From Acidobacteriota bacterium (GTDB lineage: Bacteria > Acidobacteriota > Terriglobia > Bryobacterales > Bryobacteraceae): DNA of 64,000 nt. The notes under the pieces were generated by a model that searched no databases, had not been told where the DNA came from, and was given only the letters and a program-made list of their open reading frames with translations. Shown one piece after another: positions 35,110 through 43,179 of this stretch; within the stretch, counting starts at the first letter, position 1; each line of letters opens with the position of its first letter. The translations under genes and the position numbers were made by a program. The stretch is from positions 25,668-89,667 of the forward strand of contig JACPNQ010000016.1 of the NCBI GenBank assembly GCA_016185425.1, in the 5' to 3' direction.

Positions 35110-36636
35110 ATGAAGCGTAAAAACGGAATCGACCGCAGGGATATGTTCAGCGCCGCGGCCTTGCTCGCGGGCAGCGGAACGGCGAACGCGGCGGCCACGG
35201 CGGCAACGCCGGATGTCTACTCGCGCCTCGGCGTCCGCCCATTTATCAACACCACGGCCACGCTCACGATCAACGGCGGATCGCGCCTGCTTCCCGAGGT
35301 CATCGCCGCCATCGAGCAAGCCTCCCACTTCCACGTCAACCTCGACGAGCTCATGGAGAAGGCCTCCGCCCGCCTCGCGGAGCTCCTCAAAGTCGAATCG
35401 GGCCTTGTCACCTCCGGCGCCGCGGCGTCGTTGTCCCACGCCACCGCCGCCTGCATCGTGGGCGCCGACCCGGAAAAGATGCAGCAGCTCCCCGACCTGC
35501 GTGGCTTGAAGAACCAGGTCGTCATGCCGCGCGAATCGCGCAACGTCTATGACCACGCCACCCGCACCCTTGGAGTCGAGATTGTCGAGGTGAATTCCAC
35601 CGCTGAGCTCGAATCGGCGCTAGGGCCCCGCACCGCGATGGTCCAGGTTTTGGGCGAACATTTTGGCGGTTCGAACTTCGGACTTGCGCAGGTTGCGCCC
35701 ATTGCGAAGAAAGCCGGCGTACCCATCCTCGTCGATGCGGCCGCCGACTATCTGATCGTTCCAAACCCCTACATCGCGCTCGGCGCGGACCTCGTTGCCT
35801 ATAGCGGCGGCAAGATACTGCGCGGCCCCTCTACGGCTGGCCTCCTTGTCGGCCGCAAAGACCTGATCCGCGCCGCGTGGGCCAACAGCGCGCCGCATCA
35901 CGCCTTCGGCCGCGCGATGAAGGTCAGCAAGGAGGAGATCGTCGGCATGGTCGTCGCCGTCGAAACCTTCCTGCAGAAGCGCAATCTGCAGGACGAGTTC
36001 CGCGAATGGGAATCGTGGTACGCGCATATCTCTGAGCGCATCATGCAGGTTCCCGGCGTGAAGGCGCAGGTCCGCGGACCGCAGCGCGGCGGCCCCTTCC
36101 CCACCTTGACCGTATCCTGGGACCCCATGCTCATCGGCCTCACCGCGGGCGATGTCGGCAAGCAGCTTTCGGACGGCGAACCCCGCATCGCCTCTCATGC
36201 GTCGGGCAACGGAAACTCGTTCCTCATCCGTCCCGTCGCCCTGCGCCCCGGCGATCACAAGATCGTCGCCGAGCGACTCACGCAAATCTTCAAGAGCGCC
36301 CCGAAAGGCGTGAAGAAATCTCCGCCCGCGCCCCCGAGCGTCGCCATCTCCGGCCGCTGGGACGTGAATGTGCAATACATCACCGGCGCCGCCGGCCACA
36401 AACTCTTCCTCTCCGCGAACGGCAACAAAATCACGGGCACTCATTTCGGCTGGGCGCTCGAAGGCAAACTCTCCGGCGCAATGGACGGTGACAGAGTGGA
36501 CTTCCGCAGCGTCCTTCCCGTTGGCGGTCAGACGCTCACTTACGCATTCACCGGCAAAGTAGATGGCGATACGATGTCCGGTGACATTGACATGGGCGAG
36601 TACGGCAAAGCGCGTTGGACGGCGCGGCGCGCCTGA
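35110..36636 (+). CDS. Tat-exported SelA/DgaE-like PLP enzyme with C-terminal beta domain
   Basis: 508 residues. The leader (GIDRRDMFSAAALLAGSGTANA) is a twin-arginine signal. Residues ~35-400 are a fold-type I PLP enzyme of the SelA/D-glucosaminate-6-phosphate ammonia-lyase group: GVRPFINTTATLTINGGS, VTSGAAASLSHATAAC, VDAAADY, and the Schiff-base lysine K235 in YSGGKILRGPSTAGLL. Relatives catalyse beta-elimination or ammonia loss. Residues ~410-508 form an added lipocalin-like strand-rich domain resembling the small protein at 39944. Its stop overlaps the amidohydrolase start (TGATG). Substrate unknown; an amino-sugar or amino-acid derivative fits the context. Confidence 0.8.
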   Translation: MKRKNGIDRRDMFSAAALLAGSGTANAAATAATPDVYSRLGVRPFINTTATLTINGGSRLLPEVIAAIEQASHFHVNLDELMEKASARLAELLKVESGLVTSGAAASLSHATAACIVGADPEKMQQLPDLRGLKNQVVMPRESRNVYDHATRTLGVEIVEVNSTAELESALGPRTAMVQVLGEHFGGSNFGLAQVAPIAKKAGVPILVDAAADYLIVPNPYIALGADLVAYSGGKILRGPSTAGLLVGRKDLIRAAWANSAPHHAFGRAMKVSKEEIVGMVVAVETFLQKRNLQDEFREWESWYAHISERIMQVPGVKAQVRGPQRGGPFPTLTVSWDPMLIGLTAGDVGKQLSDGEPRIASHASGNGNSFLIRPVALRPGDHKIVAERLTQIFKSAPKGVKKSPPAPPSVAISGRWDVNVQYITGAAGHKLFLSANGNKITGTHFGWALEGKLSGAMDGDRVDFRSVLPVGGQTLTYAFTGKVDGDTMSGDIDMGEYGKARWTARRA

Positions 36637-37835
36637 TGCGTTTCCTCTCGTTGTTCACTCTGGCTGCCCTCGCGTGGTCGCAGCCCAGGTACGATCTGCT
36701 CCTTAAGCAAGGTCATGTCATCGATCCCGCCAATCGCATCGACGCTGTGATGGACGTCGCCGTCGCGGACGGAAAAATCGCCCGCGTCGCGGCCAACATC
36801 CCAGCCGCAGAATCGCGCAAGACCATCGACGCGCAAGGCCTGTATGTCACGCCCGGCCTCATCGATCTCCACGCCCACGTCTTCGGCTACAGTGGCTCCA
36901 TTCTCCCCGACGACACCGCTCTGCCCGCCGGCACCACGACGATCGTCGATGCCGGCGGCGCGGGCTGGCGCACCTTCGATGACATGCTCGAACGAATCAT
37001 CCGGCAGTCGAAAACCCGCGTCCTCTCACTCATCAACATCGTCGGTCACGGCATGACGGGCCAGGCGTTTGAAGACAACGTCGAGGATATGGAGCCGGAA
37101 AAAACCGCTGCGAAGATCCGCGAACGCCGCCAGCACATCGTCGGCATCAAGGTCGCGCACTTCGGCGGCTACGGTTGGGTCGCGCTCGACCGTGCAATCG
37201 CGGCCGGCAATCTTGCTTCCGTTCCCGTCATGGTCGACGACAAAATCTTCACCATCTCCGGGCGCACCAGCAAGGAGAAACTGCTCAGCAAACTGCGTCC
37301 CGGCGACCTCCACACGCACGTCTTCAATGACCGCCAGCTCGAAGTCGTCGATCGCTTCAACGGCAAGCTCCAGCCCTACATCCTCGAAGCCCGCAAGCGT
37401 GGTGTGCTGTTCGATCTCGGTCACGGGGGCGGCAGCTTCCTCTGGCCCGTCGCGTCGAAAGCAATGGCGCAAGGCTTTATGCCGGACACCATCAGTACGG
37501 ACCTGCACTCGTCCAGCATTATGATGGCCGAGTCCGACATGCCCAACTGCATCTCGAAAATGTTGAGTCTCGGCATGAAGCTCGATGACGCTATCCTCCG
37601 CTCCACCGTCAACCCCGCCAAGGCCATCTCCCGCTTCCCGGAGATCGGGACACTTGGGGCGGGTAAGGTTGCCGACATCGCCGTCTTCCGCGTGCGCGAT
37701 GGTGTCTTCGCCTTTAAGGACGCCTGGCAGCACAAGTCGATGGGCACGCAGAAGCTGGAAATCATGATGACCGTCCGCGCCGGCGAAACGGTTTACGATC
37801 GCGATGGCCTCGGCTATCCGGAGTGGAACAAGTGA
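36636..37835 (+). CDS. Exported amidohydrolase/deacetylase
   Basis: 399 residues with a signal peptide (LSLFTLAALAWSQ). Metallo-dependent hydrolase of the dihydroorotase-like amidohydrolase/deacetylase subgroup: HxH in GLIDLHAHVFG (His79, His81), a probable carboxylated lysine in GIKVAHFGGYG, a further histidine in FDLGHGGGSF, and the barrel-end aspartate in ISTDLHSS. Relatives lie next to SelA-like PLP enzymes in many bacteria and are thought to deacetylate the amino compound that the PLP enzyme then processes. Coupled to both neighbours by overlapping start/stop codons. Confidence 0.82.
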   Translation: MRFLSLFTLAALAWSQPRYDLLLKQGHVIDPANRIDAVMDVAVADGKIARVAANIPAAESRKTIDAQGLYVTPGLIDLHAHVFGYSGSILPDDTALPAGTTTIVDAGGAGWRTFDDMLERIIRQSKTRVLSLINIVGHGMTGQAFEDNVEDMEPEKTAAKIRERRQHIVGIKVAHFGGYGWVALDRAIAAGNLASVPVMVDDKIFTISGRTSKEKLLSKLRPGDLHTHVFNDRQLEVVDRFNGKLQPYILEARKRGVLFDLGHGGGSFLWPVASKAMAQGFMPDTISTDLHSSSIMMAESDMPNCISKMLSLGMKLDDAILRSTVNPAKAISRFPEIGTLGAGKVADIAVFRVRDGVFAFKDAWQHKSMGTQKLEIMMTVRAGETVYDRDGLGYPEWNK

Positions 37836-38731
37836 CACGCTTTATCCTCCTCGCCATCCTCGCCCCGCTAGCCGCGCAGGACATCTATGACCTGCTCCTC
37901 AAGGGCGGCCAGGTTATCGACCCCAGGAACAAACGGAACGAACGGCTCGACATCGCCGTCGCCGGCGGTAAGGTTCGCAAGATCGCTCGCGGCATCCCCT
38001 CGATGCAGGCTCGCCGCGTCGTCGATCTCAGCGACTATATCGTCACGCCGGGTCTCATCGACCTGCAGGCGAACTTCGGTCCCAACGGCGTTAACCCCGA
38101 CCACAACGAACTCCGCAACGGCGTTACCACTGCCGTCGACGCCGGCAGCACGGGCGCCAAATCCTTCGAAGCCTTCCGCAAGACGGTCATCGCCGAGTCG
38201 AAGACGCGCGTCCTTGCGTTTCTGAATACCGCGGAAGGGCCGGTTGCCGATATGCAAAAGCGCTACCCGGCAATCATTGCCGGCGCGCAGGGCACCAATG
38301 ACGCTTTTCACTTTCGCTTTAAGGCAGCCGTTCCCGCAGTCCGTTCCGGCAGGCTGCCGGAAACAATCGCCACCGGCATGGACCGCCGCAACCTCCTTCT
38401 CCCACGCGCCACCATGACCAACGTCATGTCGAAATACATGGCCATGGGCATGACGCTGGAACAAGTCATTGAACGCACCACCGTCAAACCGGCCAATGCG
38501 ATCCACCGGCCCGAACTCGGGACGCTCGAAGAGGGAGGCATCGCCGACATAGCCGTCTTTGAAATCCGCAAAGGAAAGGTCGGCTTCCTCGATACCGCTC
38601 TCGAAAAGTTCACCGCGGATCGGGAGCTTCGTTGCGTACTCACCGTGCGCGACGGCCGCGTCGTCTGGGATTCCGAAGGCCTCAGCCTCACCCACTGGCG
38701 CGACGCCGGTCCCTACAGCAACTTCAAATGA
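37832..38731 (+). CDS. Degenerate amidohydrolase paralogue (probable pseudoenzyme)
   Basis: 299 residues from the GTG at 37832, which overlaps the previous stop (GTGA); a signal peptide ends at AAQD. It aligns with the preceding amidohydrolase from end to end, but the metal-binding HxH is Gln79-Ala-Asn81 (GLIDLQANFG), about 100 residues of the catalytic barrel containing the lysine and histidine ligands are missing, and ISTDLH is replaced by IATGMDRR. The frame is otherwise clean and the C-terminal beta domain is well conserved, so it is maintained as a protein. It may be a structural or regulatory partner of its paralogue. Confidence 0.75.
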   Translation: MTRFILLAILAPLAAQDIYDLLLKGGQVIDPRNKRNERLDIAVAGGKVRKIARGIPSMQARRVVDLSDYIVTPGLIDLQANFGPNGVNPDHNELRNGVTTAVDAGSTGAKSFEAFRKTVIAESKTRVLAFLNTAEGPVADMQKRYPAIIAGAQGTNDAFHFRFKAAVPAVRSGRLPETIATGMDRRNLLLPRATMTNVMSKYMAMGMTLEQVIERTTVKPANAIHRPELGTLEEGGIADIAVFEIRKGKVGFLDTALEKFTADRELRCVLTVRDGRVVWDSEGLSLTHWRDAGPYSNFK

Positions 38732-38732
38732 G

Positions 38733-39179
38733 CTAGTCGACGTAAGCGATACAGTCGATCTGCAGCAACTGTCCCGCGCGCCGGAAACCCGTGGCGCCGA
38801 AGTAGGAACGCGCCGGCCGGTCCTTCGGGAAGAATGTGTTGTAGACGTCGTTCATCGCGTCCCAATTCTTCTCCGGATCGACAAGCGCCACCTGCACCTT
38901 CAGCACATTCTCCATCGACGAACCGGCCTTCGCCAGTGACTCCTTCATGATCGTCAGCGCGTCCGCCGTCTGCTCCTTGATGTCGCCCGCTTTCGGGCGC
39001 CGCTCCGGATACCAGCCGCCGATCCCGCTCAGGAACAGCAGATGTCCCGACCGGATCGGTCCGCCCGCCGCCTGTTTCTTCGGCGACCATTCCGCCTTCG
39101 TCTGTGCCTGCAACGCCGCCGCGCCGCCCGCCCCCAGCACCGTCGCTTTCATCAACGCTCGCCGATTCTTCCGTTCCAT
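38733..39179 (-). CDS. Exported RidA-family protein
   Basis: 148 residues from ATG 39179. The leader KNRRALMKATVLGAGGAAALQA is twin-arginine-like, unusual because RidA is normally cytosolic. The RidA/YjgF core is clear: FLSGIGGW, NVLKVQVALVDPEKNWDAMNDVYNTFF, and the imine-hydrolysing arginine in RPARSYFGATG. RidA hydrolyses reactive enamines/imines released by PLP enzymes. It follows the DUF1080 gene by 4 bp and is convergent with the PLP/amidohydrolase operon (1-bp gap). Confidence 0.8.
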   Translation of the reverse strand: MERKNRRALMKATVLGAGGAAALQAQTKAEWSPKKQAAGGPIRSGHLLFLSGIGGWYPERRPKAGDIKEQTADALTIMKESLAKAGSSMENVLKVQVALVDPEKNWDAMNDVYNTFFPKDRPARSYFGATGFRRAGQLLQIDCIAYVD

Positions 39180-39183
39180 CGCA

Positions 39184-39876
39184 TCATCGTACACCCTGTC
39201 GCAAGCGGATATTACGGAACATAATCACGCTAAAACGATCGTGAAGCTGCAGGCCGATCGGCCCCGCCTTCGGCCGCGCTGGATCGCCCGGATGCGTCGC
39301 CACTTCGTGCCCGTTCAGCTTCACCGTGATCTTGTCATTGCGGGATTCGATGTCCAAACTGTTCCAGTCGCTCTCCCTCTCATACCCGAACGCCGCAGGT
39401 GCGAACAGGTACAGGCTGCCGGTCGGATACTTCGTCTTCACCATATTCAGGATCTGTACCTCGTAGCCGTGGTGCGCGGGGGTCTTTGTGTAATCGGGTG
39501 CCGGCCCGATCGCGAAACTGCCGCGCGTAGGATCGCGAATCGATATCCCGCTATTGCCGCCCGCCGCGGTCAGATACTCCACATGCAGGTCGAACTCGCC
39601 ATACTCGTCTTTCGTATAGAGCCACGACTGCGTCTGCCGCCAATCCATATAGCGTTTCTCGTCAAGCGTAACGGGCCACGACTCCCCGAACGGATTCTTG
39701 GCGCCCGAAACCGCCTGCCCCATCAGTATTCCCCCGCCAAGCACCTTCCAGTTTCCACCTCCCTTCACCTCCCAACCGTCGAGGTTTTTTCCGTTAAACA
39801 ACGGCCTCCCGTCCGCCTGCGCGAACATCGTGGAGGCGCACAGGATCATGGCGATCGGCAAGGTCAAAGGCGTCAT
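39184..39876 (-). CDS. Exported DUF1080 (3-keto-disaccharide hydrolase-like) protein
   Basis: 230 residues from ATG 39876, where a signal peptide (LPIAMILCASTMFAQ) begins. DUF1080 features: LFNGKNLDGWEVKGGGNWKV, EFDLHVEYLTAAGGNSGISIR, HGYEVQIL, and a C-terminal GPIGLQLHDRFSVIMFRNIR. This concanavalin-like fold hydrolyses 3-keto-glycosides or binds carbohydrate in Bacteroidota and Acidobacteria. Probably cotranscribed with the RidA gene 4 bp downstream. A second member lies at 49029. Confidence 0.85.
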   Translation of the reverse strand: MTPLTLPIAMILCASTMFAQADGRPLFNGKNLDGWEVKGGGNWKVLGGGILMGQAVSGAKNPFGESWPVTLDEKRYMDWRQTQSWLYTKDEYGEFDLHVEYLTAAGGNSGISIRDPTRGSFAIGPAPDYTKTPAHHGYEVQILNMVKTKYPTGSLYLFAPAAFGYERESDWNSLDIESRNDKITVKLNGHEVATHPGDPARPKAGPIGLQLHDRFSVIMFRNIRLRQGVR

Positions 39877-39943
39877 ATGGTGGAGTATACTGGCAGCCGA
39901 TGGGTGCTGGGGGATCGATAGCTTGGAAAAGGAGTTTTCAACG

Positions 39944-40303
39944 ATGAAAAAACTATTGTCGGTAATCGGCGGGCTTGCCCTCGCGGCAGTCATGCTCGCC
40001 GCCGACGTGACAGGCAAATGGGTTGGAAAAGTCGAAACCCCGAACGGCTCACGGGACGTAACAATGACGTTCAAAGTGGATGGATCGACGCTGACAGGCT
40101 CCATGTCCGGACGCAACGGGGATACCCCGATTGAAAACGGCAAAGTCTCCGGCGACGACATCTCCTTCACCGTTACCCGTAAGTTCAATGACACCGAGTT
40201 CAAGACGAACTATAAGGGCACGATCAAGGGCGACACCATCGACTTGAAATACCAAATGCGCGACAACGACATGTCGTTGACACTCAAACGCGCCGCTTCC
40301 TAA
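39944..40303 (+). CDS. Small exported beta-barrel-like protein
   Basis: 119 residues with an AAGGAG site 9 nt before ATG 39944 and a clear signal peptide (LLSVIGGLALAAVMLAA). The mature part is all beta: TGKWVGKVETPNGSRDVTMT, GSTLTGSMSG, GKVSGDDISFTV, KGTIKGDTIDLKYQ. The same pattern occurs as the C-terminal domain of the PLP enzyme at 35110. Possibly a lipocalin-like binding module; ligand unknown. Confidence 0.75.
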   Translation: MKKLLSVIGGLALAAVMLAADVTGKWVGKVETPNGSRDVTMTFKVDGSTLTGSMSGRNGDTPIENGKVSGDDISFTVTRKFNDTEFKTNYKGTIKGDTIDLKYQMRDNDMSLTLKRAAS

Positions 40304-40313
40304 TCGCGGAAAC

Positions 40314-40342
40314 AATCGCGGCGGCGCCATGCCGCCGCGATT
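40314..40342. terminator. Bidirectional hairpin between convergent genes
   Basis: A perfect 12-bp stem (AATCGCGGCGGC, 40314-40325, and its complement 40331-40342) with a 5-nt loop lies between the stops of two convergent genes. There is no long T-run, so it may work as a weak or Rho-assisted terminator in both directions. Confidence 0.55.
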
Positions 40343-40677
40343 CATTCGATCGTCAGTTTGACCGGTTGCTCAATGAACTGCTTGCCGTCCGCCGTCAATA
40401 CCATGAGCGCATAACGGCCCGGCTTCACGCTCCCCGGCACTTTGAACTGAATCGCGTCCGCCTTTTGCGTCACGATACTCACCTTGATATCGTCCTTGCC
40501 ATTGGTCAGATACAGCTCCTTAATGGCGTCTTTGTCGAGGTTTTCCCCGGCTGCGGTGTATTCGGCGGCAGGTTTGCCCGATTCCGGCGTTACGGATGCC
40601 AGCCTGGGCGATTTGCTTTGCGCAAGCGCTGCTGCCGGCAGTGCGCAAAGAATAAGAACCGCGAAAAGCTGTTTCAT
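40342..40677 (-). CDS. Small exported IPT/TIG-domain protein
   Basis: 111 residues from ATG 40677 with a signal peptide (LFAVLILCALPAAALAQ). One immunoglobulin-like IPT/TIG domain: PRLASVTPESGKPAAEYTAAGENL, then IQFKVPGSVKPGRYALMVLT. Such single domains occur in exported proteins of acidobacteria and are probably carbohydrate- or protein-binding. Convergent with the beta-barrel gene, separated by the hairpin. Confidence 0.65.
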   Translation of the reverse strand: MKQLFAVLILCALPAAALAQSKSPRLASVTPESGKPAAEYTAAGENLDKDAIKELYLTNGKDDIKVSIVTQKADAIQFKVPGSVKPGRYALMVLTADGKQFIEQPVKLTIE

Positions 40678-40762
40678 GGAAATTCCCCGCAACGATACTC
40701 TGCCTATTTATGCCCGAATGCAAGCGGGTGCCCGCGCTGATAAAATCCCCTACGGCTCAACT

Positions 40763-41659
40763 ATGCAACGCCGCCAACTCCTGGCCTCGCTCACCGCCGT
40801 CTCCGCCTACGCGCAAACACTCTACGCGCCCAAAGGCGAGCCCGCCGTTTTCACCGGCGTTCATCGCCCGCACACGAAGCTTGCCGGCCTAAAGGCCAAA
40901 CACAAAGGCGAGCGCATGTGGCGCGAGCTGATCGTCGACGACAAGCATCTGCGCAGTGAGTATCTCTTTCTCCCTCCCGGCCAAGGTCATCCCAAAGCGA
41001 TGCACCCCGACACGCGCGCCTGGTGGGTCGTCATGGAAGGCGAGGTGCGCTTTACCATCGAAACACTCGAGCCGTTCACCGCGCGCAAAGGGTCCATCGT
41101 TCAGGTCCCTTACCAGACGCTCTTCTCCTATGAAGTCACCGGTACAGCCCCCGCGCTGATCTTCGAAACCAACATCGCCGGCGCCAAAACGCTTTATGCC
41201 GATCGCAAGGACGCGCCCGCGCTGCCGGGCCACCAGTGGCTTCCTGTCGATGTGCGCGCCCGCGTAATTGGCAACTGGCAGCGAAACAACAAGCCGCATA
41301 ACACCTATGACGACCTCGCCGCCAAGCTCGAAAAAGGCGAGCTGAAAGGAACTCTCCGGCTCGTCGAGGACGATCGCGGCGCCGCGAATTTCATCTACGG
41401 CTATAACAGCAAGCTGCCGCCGCTAGACCCGAAACAGCGCGGCCACTATCATCCCGAGGGCGCCGAATATTGGCTCATCCTTTCCGGCCAGATCCGCTAT
41501 CCCATCGAAAAGGTCGGCGTCATCGTCGCCGAACCGGGTGACGTCGTCTACGTTCCCGCTTATACATTCCACGCGCCGCGGTGGTGGGGTGACGGTCCTT
41601 CATGCCGCCTCGCAATGAACGGTTTCCCCTGGATCTCACACCTCTACGATCCCGATTGA
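40763..41659 (+). CDS. Exported double-cupin protein
   Basis: 298 residues. The leader (MQRRQLLASLTAVSAYAQ) resembles a short Tat signal. Two cupin domains: the first with GHPKAMHPDTRAWWVVMEGEVRFTI, the second with GHYHPEGAEYWLILSGQIRYPI...GDVVYVPAYTFHAPRWW. The second keeps His-x-His, Glu and a later His, so it should bind a metal; the first is partly degenerate. Dioxygenase, isomerase or sugar-binding roles are all possible. Confidence 0.75.
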   Translation: MQRRQLLASLTAVSAYAQTLYAPKGEPAVFTGVHRPHTKLAGLKAKHKGERMWRELIVDDKHLRSEYLFLPPGQGHPKAMHPDTRAWWVVMEGEVRFTIETLEPFTARKGSIVQVPYQTLFSYEVTGTAPALIFETNIAGAKTLYADRKDAPALPGHQWLPVDVRARVIGNWQRNNKPHNTYDDLAAKLEKGELKGTLRLVEDDRGAANFIYGYNSKLPPLDPKQRGHYHPEGAEYWLILSGQIRYPIEKVGVIVAEPGDVVYVPAYTFHAPRWWGDGPSCRLAMNGFPWISHLYDPD

Positions 41660-41725
41660 TAAGGACTTAACACTTCTTTGCATTGCCGTTGAAACGGAAA
41701 TGTCACAAAATGGGTTTCAAGCTTA

Positions 41726-42505
41726 ATGCTTGTTCCCGCTTTGGAGGTCATTCATGTTGCCCGCACTGAGTTCAAATATCGAGTCCGCGCGGAGGATCTC
41801 CCCGCCATTCAACGCTGGTTGCTGCGCTACTGTGTACCCGATGAAAACTCCCGGGAAGGCGATTGGTACGCCATCCGCAGCCTCTATCTCGACAACAACG
41901 AATTCCGTCTCTTCCAGGACGCGAAGCTAAAAACCGCTTACCGCCTCAAGCTCCGCGCCCGCGCTTATGGCGACGCCCGCGGCGGCGTCAAGCTCGAAGT
42001 GAAGCGCCGCGTCCGCGATCTCATCGTCAAAACCTCCGCCACACTGACGCAGCCCCAGTGGACCAACGCCGCTCCCGCCGGTACGCGCGGCCTCAGCGAT
42101 CTCGCCAAACCTTCCATGAGCGAGTTCCTCCAATTCACCGAAACCCTCCACGCCGCTCCGCGGATGCTCGTCTACTACGAGCGCCAGGCCTTCTCCAGCT
42201 TCGTCGACGAATATGTCCGCGTCACGTTCGATCGCAACATCGCCTGTCAGCCGATGACCGAATGGGACCTTGCCGGTGATCCCCGCAAATGGCTCTCCGT
42301 CGATATGGCCACCGGCTTTGACGAACGCGAATCCACCTACGTCATGGAAGTGAAGTTTCTCGATTCGCCTCCTGCCTGGCTTCGCGATTTCACGCTTGCT
42401 TTCGGCCTCGTGCGCCGCGGCGGCTCCAAGTACGTTCGCTCCGTGAAGCGTGCTTTGAGCTACCGCGAGCCTGCCTGGGACCTCTGCGCCGGGAGAGTCG
42501 CATGA
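41726..42505 (+). CDS. VTC-domain protein (polyphosphate-polymerase-type)
   Basis: 259 residues. VTC-type tunnel fold: RTEFKYRV near the start, YAIRSLYLDN, YRLKLRARAYG, VKLEVKRRVRDLIVKT, YERQAFSS, VRVTFDRNI, and the C-terminal YVMEVKFLDSPPAWL. The basic residues that line the nucleotide/polyphosphate tunnel and the metal-binding glutamate are present. The start is odd: the only good Shine-Dalgarno (GGAGG, 41743-41747) leads to an ATG at 41754 in the +1 frame, whereas the in-frame ATG at 41726 has none. The stop overlaps the DUF4956 ATG (ATGA). Confidence 0.85.
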   Translation: MLVPALEVIHVARTEFKYRVRAEDLPAIQRWLLRYCVPDENSREGDWYAIRSLYLDNNEFRLFQDAKLKTAYRLKLRARAYGDARGGVKLEVKRRVRDLIVKTSATLTQPQWTNAAPAGTRGLSDLAKPSMSEFLQFTETLHAAPRMLVYYERQAFSSFVDEYVRVTFDRNIACQPMTEWDLAGDPRKWLSVDMATGFDERESTYVMEVKFLDSPPAWLRDFTLAFGLVRRGGSKYVRSVKRALSYREPAWDLCAGRVA

Positions 42506-43173
42506 CCCTCCTCACGCCGGCAACGCTGGCGGATCTCCGCATCGCCGCAACCGTCCTGCTGTCGTCGTTCGCCATGTCCCACCTGATCGCTCTTGTCTAC
42601 GTGTGGACACACCGCGGCCTCTCCTACTCGCAGTCTTTCGTGCAAACCCTCGTCATGAGCAGCGTCGTCACGTCGATGATGATGCTGACCATCGGCAATA
42701 ACATCGTCTGGGGTATCGGCATGGTCGGCGCCATGGCCCTCGTCCGCTTCCGTACTAATCTTCGCGACCCTCGGGATATGGTCTTCGTCTTCGCCGCCCT
42801 CGTCACCGGCATCGCCGCGGGCACGCGCGCCTACGGCCTGGGCGCGCTCGGCACCGCCTCCTTCTCGCTTGTCGCCTTCTATCTCTCCAATGTTCCCTTC
42901 GGCGCCAGCAAAAGCTTCGACGGCCTGCTCCGCTACACCGCCCCCTGGGACGGCAACGCGAACGAATCCGTCGCCGCGCACCTCCGGCGCCATTGCCGCC
43001 AATTCGTCCTCGCCACCGTTCGCGAGGTCCGCCAGGGCGAAGCCAGCGAGCACGTCTATCACGTCCGCTTCCGCAAAGATGAATCGCGCGGCCTGCTCGC
43101 CAAAGATCTCTCCACCGTCCAGGGCCTCTCCGGTGTGGCCATCCTGATCGAAGACACGCGGGTGGAGGTCTAG
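42502..43173 (+). CDS. DUF4956 membrane protein
   Basis: 223 residues with about four or five membrane segments in the first 130 residues, including MVGAMALVRFRTNLRDPRDMVFVFAALVTGIAAG, the family hallmark, and a soluble C-terminal domain. DUF4956 genes regularly follow VTC-domain genes and the pair is presumed to act together at the membrane, but the biochemical role is unknown. Overlaps the VTC gene by 4 nt. Confidence 0.85.
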   Translation: MTLLTPATLADLRIAATVLLSSFAMSHLIALVYVWTHRGLSYSQSFVQTLVMSSVVTSMMMLTIGNNIVWGIGMVGAMALVRFRTNLRDPRDMVFVFAALVTGIAAGTRAYGLGALGTASFSLVAFYLSNVPFGASKSFDGLLRYTAPWDGNANESVAAHLRRHCRQFVLATVREVRQGEASEHVYHVRFRKDESRGLLAKDLSTVQGLSGVAILIEDTRVEV

Positions 43174-43179
43174 CGATAC

